Below, piece by piece: positions 15,674 through 22,432 of a stretch of DNA of 34,601 bases. Under the pieces are notes generated by a model that saw nothing but the letters and a program-made list of their open reading frames with translations, had not been told where the DNA came from and did not search any database. Position numbers and translations under genes: made by a program. Numbering within the stretch: the stretch's first letter is position 1; each line of letters starts with the position of its first letter. The DNA lies in the NCBI RefSeq assembly GCF_003611695.1, contig NZ_RAWE01000095.1, positions 1 through 34,601 of the forward strand, given 5' to 3'. Source of the DNA: Corallococcus carmarthensis. GTDB taxonomy: Bacteria > Myxococcota > Myxococcia > Myxococcales > Myxococcaceae.

Positions 15674-15962
15674 CGCCCACCCATCTAACCATCCACGCGT
15701 CGCGGCCGGGCCGATTCCGCGCGGGCCGGATGTGCACCGTCCGACGTCCCTTTCATGCCCGGCGCACGCAGGGCAGCCATCCAGCCGACCGCCCGTCCCC
15801 TGCATGACGCTGGCGGACGAGGCCCGCCGCCACGAACTTGAGCGGAGGACTTCTGGATGGAGGCTCGGTGGAATCCACAGCGCGACGGCATGACGCCCGA
15901 CATCGCTACCCCTTTGCCCATGGCACCCCGCGGGCCCGGCGCCCCAGCAAGGCGAGGGCGGC
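15674..15962. other. Divergent intergenic region between XdhC-like and EEP genes
   Basis: These 289 bp hold no gene I can support; the short open frames are not gene-like. The region must contain both promoters. The only clear signal is a purine-rich RBS (GCGAGGG) just before the EEP start at 15963. No convincing -35/-10 pair or operator was found by eye. Confidence 0.5.
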
Positions 15963-17234
15963 ATGAAGATGCCCGAAGTGCTGGAGCACCTGCCCGCGGT
16001 GGGGCACCTGCTCGGACGCAAGCCGGGCGGACAGGAGGACGTCATGCCCAGGCGTGACCCCACTCTCACACTGCCGGACTTCCAGGCCGTGCCGCTGCCC
16101 ACCAGCGAGCGCCGGCTGGGAGACGGCCGCACGTTCATCGTGCACCACCCCTCGCCGCGCGCGCCCCGGGGACCGGGCCTCACGGTGATGAGCTACAACA
16201 TCCTCATGGGTGGCGAGCGCCAGGAGGCGCTGCTGGAGTACTTCACCCAGCTGGAGGCCCAGGACCGCATGCCGGACGTCATTGGCTTGCAGGAAGCGGG
16301 CGTGCCCATGTCGGTGCTGCTCGCGTCCCGCTTCGGCTTCCACCTGGTCTACCAGGGCAGCGACGGCGAAGACGGCACGCGGCTGGTGAACGGCAAGGCC
16401 TGGCTGAGCCGCCACCCCATCGTGGACGCCGCGCACTTCACCTACGTCCTCACCGAAGCCGAGCGCAATGACGCCATCGCGCGCCAGGGCTACGCCGGAG
16501 AGCTGGTGGAGGACCGCGGCGTGCTGTGGGTGAAGCTCCTGGTGGAGGGCCACCCGCTCTACCTCTACAACCTGCACCACGCGCTGGGGGACTCGGCCAT
16601 CAACGCCCTCAACCTGCGCCAGCTCAACACGCTCCTGCGCCGGCGCGAAGGCGTCCCCGCCGTCGTGCTGGGGGACTTCAACGCCAACACCGCCATCAAG
16701 CGCGGCGGCTCGTGGCTGGTGGCGCACCTGCTGCACCCGAAGCAGGACAACGACACGGACACCATCGAGGAGTTCCGGCAGCGCTACGGCGACGACATGC
16801 ACAACGTCACGGTGGGCGACCGGGGCGTGGGCAACATCTCCGACCCGCGCCTGCGCCATGAGCTGCACATGCTGGAGCAGGAGCTGCCGGAGACGGTGTG
16901 CCACGCGACGACGGTGCGCGTGCGGCTGGCGGACCACTCGCTGACGACGCCGCACCACGCCCGGCAGGAGCTGAGCTCCGGCCAGATTCCCAAGCACAGC
17001 CCCGCGTGGTGGCGCCTGCAGGACATCGCGGACTGCGCCACGCTCACCTCGCACCCGGACAGCCACGGCGTGGTGCACGCCACGGGCAAGCGCTTCGACA
17101 ACTTCTACGCGACGCGCTCGTTGGCCCCCGTGCTCTTCGAGGTGGACCGCTCCACGGAGTCCTCGGACCACCAGCCGGTGGTGGCCCACTACCGCTTCAG
17201 CGACGGGTACCCCAAGGCCCCGCCGCACCACTGA
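15963..17234 (+). CDS. Endonuclease/exonuclease/phosphatase (EEP) family protein
   Basis: A 423-residue member of the DNase I-like phosphoesterase superfamily. Catalytic signatures appear in order: MSYNIL (Asn metal/phosphate ligand), DVIGLQEAG (catalytic Glu), LYNLHHALGDS, LGDFNANT (Asp/Asn pair) and SSDHQPVVAHY (Asp-His) at the C-terminus. The full set suggests an active Mg2+-dependent phosphodiesterase or phosphatase acting on nucleic acid, phospholipid or sugar phosphate. Before the domain lie about 75 residues without a convincing signal peptide. The large insert around residues 260-375 (for example NDTDTIEEFRQRYGDDMHNVTVGD) is unusually long for a simple nuclease and may set substrate choice. 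Start ATG 15963 with GAGG 5-6 nt upstream. Convergent with the NRPS-like gene, 18 bp apart. Confidence 0.88.
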   Translation: MKMPEVLEHLPAVGHLLGRKPGGQEDVMPRRDPTLTLPDFQAVPLPTSERRLGDGRTFIVHHPSPRAPRGPGLTVMSYNILMGGERQEALLEYFTQLEAQDRMPDVIGLQEAGVPMSVLLASRFGFHLVYQGSDGEDGTRLVNGKAWLSRHPIVDAAHFTYVLTEAERNDAIARQGYAGELVEDRGVLWVKLLVEGHPLYLYNLHHALGDSAINALNLRQLNTLLRRREGVPAVVLGDFNANTAIKRGGSWLVAHLLHPKQDNDTDTIEEFRQRYGDDMHNVTVGDRGVGNISDPRLRHELHMLEQELPETVCHATTVRVRLADHSLTTPHHARQELSSGQIPKHSPAWWRLQDIADCATLTSHPDSHGVVHATGKRFDNFYATRSLAPVLFEVDRSTESSDHQPVVAHYRFSDGYPKAPPHH

Positions 17235-17252
17235 AGTCCCGCACGGCCACTG

Positions 17253-20200
17253 CTACGCGGCGAGTGCCGCGCAGCGGTGGCGCGCGAACAGGTCCTTCAC
17301 GTAGCGGCCCAGCAGGGCCGAGTCGATGTCCGGGCACTGGATGTCCGTCCCCGCCAGCGCGGCGCGCGTGTGGTCCGTGCGCACGCGCGGCGTGCGGTGG
17401 TGCAGCTCCAGCACCGTGCGGGTGCCGTGGTAGACCTTCTCCCGCAGGAACGCGACCAGCGGGAAGAGGGCGTTGTCCGGCCCCACCCGCCCCAGCTCCC
17501 GCAGCCACACCGCCGGCGCCACCCGGCGCACCGGGTGCCCGTGCTCGCCCAGCAGGTCGAAGAGGGCGTTGTGGCTCGGCTCCTGCTCGCGCTCCGGCGC
17601 CAGGTTGTACGTGCCGCCCGGGGCCTGGGTGAGCACCAGGTGCGCGGTGGCGTTGGCGACGTAGTCCACCGGCACCGGCAGCCAGTACTTGTCCGGCAGG
17701 TCCGGCGACATGCCCAGCTGCGCGTTGCCCACCAGCAGCCGGCACAGCATGTCGTCCGCGTTGCCGATGCCCGTGCGGCTGTGGCCCTGGATGAAGCCCG
17801 GCCGGTAGATGCTGACGGGCAGGCCGCTTTCGCGCGCGTCCGCGGCGATGCGCTCCGCGACCCACTTGGCCCGCGTGTAGCCGTTCTCGTAGACCATCAG
17901 GTCCAGCGAGCGCTCCAGCGCGAAGTCCTCGTCCACCTCCTCCAGGCCCAGCAGCGTGCCCACCGCGCCGTGGACGCTGAGCGAGGACACGTGGTGCAGC
18001 GGCTTCGCGCGGCCGTGCGCGCAGAAGGCCAGCACCTGAAGCGTGCCGTCGACGTTGGGCTTCCCTGCGTCCGCGTACGGCAGGATGTAGCTGATGCTCG
18101 CGGCCGAGTGCACCACCGCGTCGCACTGGAGCGCCAGGGCGTCATGCACGGACGCCTCCAGCCCCAGCCGCGTCCGGGTGATGTCGCCCGCCACCGCCTG
18201 GATGCGCCCGTCGCGCCAGGGCAGGTGCACGCCGTACTTGCGCGCGGTGGCGCGAAGCCGCGCGCCGGCCTCCGCGTCGTCCCGGGCCCGGACGAGGCAG
18301 TGGATGCGCTCCACGCGAGGCGCCAGCGCGGCCAGCAGGTGGATGCCCAGGAACCCCGTCGCCCCCGTGAGCAGCAGCGTGCGCGGCGGCTGTTTGACGA
18401 GCGCGGGGACCGTGAGCAGGGGCAGGGCCGCGGACCGCGCGTCGGTGAGCAGCGTGGCACGCACGCCCTGGGAGCCCGCTTCGGCCGGGGCCGCGCCGGC
18501 CTCGCAGAAGGGCAGCAGCAGCTGGGGCGTGGGGTGCGAGTACACGCGGCGCGACGGCAGCGACACGCCGAAGTCCTCTTCCACCTGCGCCAGCACGTGC
18601 GCCACGCCCAGCGAGTCACCGCCCGCCTGGAAGAAGTGCGTGTTCGCCGTGACGGTGCCCGGCGCCGCGCGCAGGCCCCGCTCGAAGGCGCGGCACAACC
18701 GCTCGATGGGCGTCGCGGGCGCCGAGGGTGCCGCGGCGCGGGTTTCGGACGCCGCGGCGCCCACCCAGTCCGCGGGGGGCGGCAGGGCCTGCCGGTCCAC
18801 CTTGCCCAGGTGGGGCATGAGCGGCAGGCGCGGCAGCGCCACGAAGCGGTGCGGCACCATGTAGTCCGGCAGCACGACGCCCAGGTGCGCGCGCAGCGCG
18901 TCCATGTCCACCGTGTGGCCCTCCTGCACGCTGTGGTAGGCCACCAGCAGGCCCGTCGTCTGGCCCTGCGCGTCCGTGTGCTCGAAGACCGTCACCGCCG
19001 CCTGCGCGACGCCGGGGTACGCGTACAGCGCCTGCTCGATGGCCTCCAGCTCGATGCGGAAGCCACGCAGCTTCACCTGTTGGTCCATGCGGCCCAGGAA
19101 CACGAGCGCCCCGTCCGCGCGCCGCACCGCCTCGTCGCCGGTGCGGTACCACCGGGCGCCCTCCGCGTCCGTGGGGAAGCGCTCGCGCGTGCGCTCGGGC
19201 TGGTTGCGGTAGCCCTCCGCCACGCCCTCGCCGCCAATCCACACCTCGCCCGTCGCGCCCTCCGTGACGTCCTTCCCGTCCGGACCCACCACGCGCAGGC
19301 ACACGCCCGGCAGCGCCTGGCCAATGGGCACGGGCGACTCGCCGCCCTTCACCCGGTACGCGGTCGCGCAGACCGTCCCCTCCGTGGGGCCGTAGGCGTT
19401 GAAGACGCGGCGGCCGGACGCATGCCACCGCTCCGCGAGCGGCGCCGGGCAGCGCTCACCCGCCATCACCACGCACGCCACGTCCGGCAGCGTGTCCACG
19501 TGCGGCCCCAGCTGCCCCAGCACGGACGGCGGCAGGCACAGGTGCGTCACGCGCTGCTGGCGCAGGTACTCCGCCATGCGCCGGCCGGGCAGCAGGTCCT
19601 CGCGCGAGCCCTGCACCACGGCGCCGCCCGCGAACAGCGTGGGGAACACCTCCCACACCGAGGCGTCGAAGTTGATGCTCGCGAACTGGAGGTGCCGCGT
19701 GTCCGGCCCCAGGCCCAACAGCGGCGCCACGCCGTGCACCAGGTTCGAAAGCCCCCGGAAGGTGCACACCACGCCCTTGGGCTCCCCCGTGCTGCCGGAG
19801 GTGTAGATGAGGTAGGCGGTCCGGTCCGGCGGCGCTTCGATGAAGTCTGGGACGTCCGGGACCTCCGCGTCCTCCACGCCGTCCGCCGCCGTCGCATCCG
19901 CCTCCAGGAAGGGCAGGGGAGAACCCAGCCATGTCTCCAGAAGCTCCACGGAGATGCGGTGCATGCGCTGCGTGACGACCCCGCGCAGGCCCGCGTCGCG
20001 CAGGATGCGCAGGAGCCGCTCGTCGGGGAGGAACGGATCCAACGGCACGTAGGCCGCGCCCGCCATCCAGATGCCCAGGATGGCCGGGATGACCTCCGGC
20101 CCGGGCACCACCATCAACCCCACGCGGTCTCCCGGCTGCACGTTCCACTCGGAGCGCAGCCTGCGTGCCACCCGGGATGCCCGGCGCAGCAGCTCCGGTT

Positions 20201-20270
20201 GCTTGAGCACCGTGGCTCCGAAGGCGATTTCCGCGGTCGGGGGAAGACGCAGCGTGGACGGGAGGGCCAT
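17253..20270 (-). CDS. NRPS-like enzyme: adenylation - carrier protein - thioester reductase (A-T-R)
   Basis: A single-module, stand-alone enzyme of 1005 residues expected to activate a carboxylic or amino acid as AMP ester, load it on its carrier arm and release it reductively with NADPH as aldehyde or alcohol. The A domain (1 to about 500) holds YTSGSTGEPKG, FNAYGPTE, YRTGD and GKVDR. The carrier has GGDSL with phosphopantetheine site S553. The reductase begins at GATGFLG (about 636-642) and has the catalytic pair Y798-x3-K802 in GYTRAKW. By eye alignment to GrsA the specificity residues read D-A-W-C-V-A-A-V-C-K, close to the Phe code D-A-W-T-I-A-A-I-C-K. No condensation domain, thioesterase, MbtH protein or phosphopantetheinyl transferase gene lies nearby. 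Start ATG 20270 with AAGGA 7 nt upstream. Alternatives are a Lys2-like aminoadipate reductase or an aryl-acid reductase. Confidence 0.93.
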   Translation of the reverse strand: MALPSTLRLPPTAEIAFGATVLKQPELLRRASRVARRLRSEWNVQPGDRVGLMVVPGPEVIPAILGIWMAGAAYVPLDPFLPDERLLRILRDAGLRGVVTQRMHRISVELLETWLGSPLPFLEADATAADGVEDAEVPDVPDFIEAPPDRTAYLIYTSGSTGEPKGVVCTFRGLSNLVHGVAPLLGLGPDTRHLQFASINFDASVWEVFPTLFAGGAVVQGSREDLLPGRRMAEYLRQQRVTHLCLPPSVLGQLGPHVDTLPDVACVVMAGERCPAPLAERWHASGRRVFNAYGPTEGTVCATAYRVKGGESPVPIGQALPGVCLRVVGPDGKDVTEGATGEVWIGGEGVAEGYRNQPERTRERFPTDAEGARWYRTGDEAVRRADGALVFLGRMDQQVKLRGFRIELEAIEQALYAYPGVAQAAVTVFEHTDAQGQTTGLLVAYHSVQEGHTVDMDALRAHLGVVLPDYMVPHRFVALPRLPLMPHLGKVDRQALPPPADWVGAAASETRAAAPSAPATPIERLCRAFERGLRAAPGTVTANTHFFQAGGDSLGVAHVLAQVEEDFGVSLPSRRVYSHPTPQLLLPFCEAGAAPAEAGSQGVRATLLTDARSAALPLLTVPALVKQPPRTLLLTGATGFLGIHLLAALAPRVERIHCLVRARDDAEAGARLRATARKYGVHLPWRDGRIQAVAGDITRTRLGLEASVHDALALQCDAVVHSAASISYILPYADAGKPNVDGTLQVLAFCAHGRAKPLHHVSSLSVHGAVGTLLGLEEVDEDFALERSLDLMVYENGYTRAKWVAERIAADARESGLPVSIYRPGFIQGHSRTGIGNADDMLCRLLVGNAQLGMSPDLPDKYWLPVPVDYVANATAHLVLTQAPGGTYNLAPEREQEPSHNALFDLLGEHGHPVRRVAPAVWLRELGRVGPDNALFPLVAFLREKVYHGTRTVLELHHRTPRVRTDHTRAALAGTDIQCPDIDSALLGRYVKDLFARHRCAALAA

Positions 20271-20660
20271 GGTGCATTCCTTGGATGTGGTGACTCGCGC
20301 GGCACAGGGCTTCGCGTGTGAAAGTCTAAAGACTGTCAGCGCCCGCGCAATAAGTAGGAACCACGCGGTGATACACGCTGAGTCTTGATTGCAACACACA
20401 CGCTCGGGTCATCCGCGCCCCCGTCTCTCCCAGGGGACGCACGCACACGGTGTATGTCATTCCTGTCTGGATATATCTTTGGAGCGATGCGGGCACGTGT
20501 CGCCACGCCAGTGTGACAATGTCTGTCTTTTTCCCGTGGGGGTGTGCCGCTGCCGCGCGTGAGCCCCCGGCGGGTGGGTACAACCTGATTCGTTGGGGTG
20601 GGTCCGCACCCCCTGGCGCGCTGGATGATTCAGGCGGGCTGGGCTGTAGTGGAGGACCGG
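20271..20660. other. 390-bp divergent intergenic region upstream of the A-T-R gene
   Basis: No gene is supported here. The middle (about 20320-20540) is clearly more AT-rich than its surroundings. For the reverse-strand A-T-R gene, a weak promoter candidate is TTGCGC (complement of 20345-20350), 16 bp spacer, TAGACT (complement of 20323-20328). Its -10 lies inside a small dyad. For the forward gene at 20661 only the GGAGGA RBS is clear. No terminator or RNA gene was recognised. Confidence 0.4.
20323..20334 (-). promoter_or_regulatory. Dyad AGTCT-AA-AGACT overlapping the candidate -10 of the A-T-R gene
   Basis: A 5-bp inverted repeat with a 2-bp centre sits 53 bp upstream of the A-T-R start codon and coincides with the best -10 candidate on that strand. 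It could be an operator that blocks RNA polymerase. The arms are short, so chance occurrence is possible. Confidence 0.3.
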
Positions 20661-21077
20661 ATGCCTTCGTTACGACACGCCTTCCTGCTCACCGCCGTGC
20701 GCGAGCTTGGCCGCTCGGTGCCGGACATCGCCCGGACGCGGGGCTCCTGGGATGCGTGTCTGGAGCGGATCCGCGAGGTGTGCATCACGACGCTGGGCAT
20801 GGAGTACGACACGCTCGCCCGTTTCGACGCGCGCTCCGTCGTCGGCCTCTTCGCCCATCCAGAGCAGGCGCGCATCCTCGCCCGCCTGGTGGATGAGCGG
20901 GCCCGCCTGTGCGAGGCCCACGGCCGGTACGCGGACGCGCTGGCGGACAGCGTCTACGCGGGCCAGCTCCTCATGTGTTCACGCGCCCGCTTCGGCCTGC
21001 CCCGGGACGCCCGTGCCGCGGACGTCCTGGAGCGCGAGGCGGGAGCGCCCTCACCCCTGCCCTTCGCGGGGGAGTGA
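20661..21077 (+). CDS. Small conserved-looking hypothetical protein
   Basis: A 138-residue protein when started at ATG 20661, which has a strong GGAGGA RBS 5 nt upstream. In-frame starts at 20625 and 20598 lack one. The sequence is helical and Arg/Ala-rich, without signal peptide or membrane segment: MPSLRHAFLLTAVRELGRSV, a middle with LGMEYDTLARFDARSVVGLF, and a C-terminal helix pair (ILARLVDERARLCEAHGRY, ADALADSVYAGQLLMCSRARF) that looks like one TPR hairpin. The overall shape recalls DUF6483-type proteins, but I am not certain of the family. It is divergent from the A-T-R gene and convergent with the oxidoreductase gene 18 bp away. Confidence 0.65.
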   Translation: MPSLRHAFLLTAVRELGRSVPDIARTRGSWDACLERIREVCITTLGMEYDTLARFDARSVVGLFAHPEQARILARLVDERARLCEAHGRYADALADSVYAGQLLMCSRARFGLPRDARAADVLEREAGAPSPLPFAGE

Positions 21078-21095
21078 CGCCCGGCGCCTTGTGCG

Positions 21096-22070
21096 TCAGC
21101 CGGCCTTCACCTTCAGGACGACCTTGCCCACGGCCTGGCGCGACTCCAGCTCGCGCAGCGCCTTCGCGCCGTCCTCGAAGGGGAAGACGCGGCCCACCAA
21201 CGGATTGACGATGCCGCGCGCCGCGAGCGCCTCCAGGTCCTTCGCGATGGCGCCCGTCACTTCCGGCGCCTGCATCAGGAAGGCACCCCACGCCACGCCC
21301 ACCACGGAGACGTTGCGCAAGAGCAGCCGGTTCACCGCGACGGACGGAATCTGGCCGCTGGCGAAGCCCACCACCAATAGCCGCCCCTCCGGCGCCAGCA
21401 CCTTGAGGCTCTTGTCGAAGACGTCGCCGCCCACGGGGTCCAGCACCACGTCCACGCCCCGGCTGTCCGTGGCCTCGCGCACGCCGGCCTGGAAGTCCTT
21501 CAAGAGGAGCACGCTGTCCGCGCCCGCGCGCTTCGCCATCTCCACCTTGCGCTCGTCGCCCACCACCGCCAGCACGCGCGCCCCTGCGCCCTTGGCCACC
21601 TGCACCGCCGCGGTGCCCACGCCGCCCGCCGCGCCGTGCACCAGCACCGTCTCTCCCGCGCGCAGCTGTCCGCGCCGGTGCAGCGCGAAGTGCGCCGTGT
21701 GGTAGTTCATCACCACGCCCGCCGCCTGTTCGAAGCTCCACCCCTCTGGAATGGGGAAGGCCAGCTCCGGCGCCACCACGCAGGCCTCCGCGAAGCCGCC
21801 CAGCGTGAAGGAGAAGCCCATCACCCGGTCGCCGGGCTTCACCCGCGCTCCCGCCGGCGCGGCGCGCACCACGCCCGCCACCTCCACTCCCGGCACGAAG
21901 GGCACCTCCGGCTTCATCTGGTACTGGCCGTGGGTGAGCAGCAGATCCGGGAAGCTCACGCCGGCCGCCACCACATCAATGAGGACCCCGTCTCCGGCCT
22001 CCGGCTCCGGGACCTCCACCATCTCCAGGCCCTCGGGCCCCGTCAGCCGCTGAAGTTGCAACGCGCGCAT
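21096..22070 (-). CDS. Quinone oxidoreductase-type MDR (zinc-independent alcohol dehydrogenase superfamily)
   Basis: A 324-residue NADPH-dependent reductase of the QOR group in the medium-chain dehydrogenase superfamily. The N-terminal GroES-like domain (VEVPEPEAGDGVLIDVVAAGVSFPDLLLTHGQYQ, FVPGVEVAGVV, GDRVMGF) has no zinc-ligating Cys/His set. The Rossmann domain shows VLVHGAAGGVGTAAVQVAKGAGARVLAVVG, the NADPH signature AAGGVG, followed by DVVLDPVGGDVFDKSLKVLAPEGRLLVVGFASG. Such enzymes reduce quinones or alpha,beta-unsaturated carbonyls. The start at 22070 follows GGGAGG at 8 nt and fits the usual family N-terminus; the open frame extends upstream without homology. Confidence 0.92.
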   Translation of the reverse strand: MRALQLQRLTGPEGLEMVEVPEPEAGDGVLIDVVAAGVSFPDLLLTHGQYQMKPEVPFVPGVEVAGVVRAAPAGARVKPGDRVMGFSFTLGGFAEACVVAPELAFPIPEGWSFEQAAGVVMNYHTAHFALHRRGQLRAGETVLVHGAAGGVGTAAVQVAKGAGARVLAVVGDERKVEMAKRAGADSVLLLKDFQAGVREATDSRGVDVVLDPVGGDVFDKSLKVLAPEGRLLVVGFASGQIPSVAVNRLLLRNVSVVGVAWGAFLMQAPEVTGAIAKDLEALAARGIVNPLVGRVFPFEDGAKALRELESRQAVGKVVLKVKAG

Positions 22071-22318
22071 GTCTGTCGCCTCCCGGGGCCGGGACGCTAG
22101 CCCGCCCGCCCCGCCCGGAGGGGCCCTGCCTGTGTCAGCGGTGACACGGGACCCACCCGGGTCGGGAATAAATGAGACGGCAATTTCTCCCCGTCGTTCA
22201 CTCATTGCACGCATCTGCGGACAGGTGCTTCAACCATGAAGTAGCCGCCTTACTGGTTTGAAGCATCAACCCCGTATTCGCAGGGCTGCGTGAGTCCCTC
22301 CGTCATTTCAAGCAGTTG

Positions 22319-22330
22319 CGAGATATCTCG
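22319..22330. promoter_or_regulatory. Perfect 12-bp palindrome, candidate operator for the M4 protease gene
   Basis: CGAGATATCTCG reads identically on both strands and sits 103 bp upstream of the protease start in an AT-rich leader. It is a plausible dimeric regulator site at an activator-like distance. No regulator in the window can be assigned to it. Confidence 0.4.
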
Positions 22331-22392
22331 AAGTCTGAGAAACGACGTAAAAGTAGAATTCTCGCCTGTACTTGAAATACGCGCATCGCTTG

Positions 22393-22408
22393 TGGCACAG
22401 TGTTTCCT
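22393..22408 (+). promoter_or_regulatory. Possible sigma-54-like promoter for the M4 protease gene
   Basis: TGGCACAGTGTTTCCT matches the -24 half of the sigma-54 consensus (TGGCAC) perfectly with correct spacing, but the -12 half is TTCC instead of TTGC, losing the conserved G. If used, transcription would begin about 15 nt before the ATG, leaving the AGGAGG RBS within the leader. The missing -12 G makes this doubtful. Confidence 0.3.
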
Positions 22409-22432
22409 AATCTTTCCCCTTAGGAGGATTAC

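Larger units (their letters stand above)
22071..22432. other. 362-bp intergenic region upstream of the M4 protease gene
   Basis: No gene is supported. From about 22180 to 22430 the sequence is distinctly AT-rich for this genome and should hold the protease promoter. It contains a perfect 12-bp palindrome (22319-22330), a sequence resembling a sigma-54 -24/-12 element (22393-22408), and a very strong Shine-Dalgarno AGGAGG at 22422-22427, six nt before the ATG. The reverse-strand oxidoreductase promoter should lie near 22080-22180, but no clear box was seen. Confidence 0.45.

Noticed and set aside
15685-15921. Small open frame (78 codons) in the XdhC/EEP intergenic region
   Set aside because: No RBS, no recognisable motif, Arg/Pro-rich composition like other shadows.
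17277-20321. A 1014-codon forward open frame opposite the A-T-R gene
   Set aside because: Arg/His/Gln-rich shadow; the reverse frame has complete A, T and R domain motifs.
22143-22214. Upstream extension of the quinone oxidoreductase to 22214
   Set aside because: The added residues have no family similarity, while ATG 22070 has an ideal GGGAGG RBS and the conserved MRALQL start.
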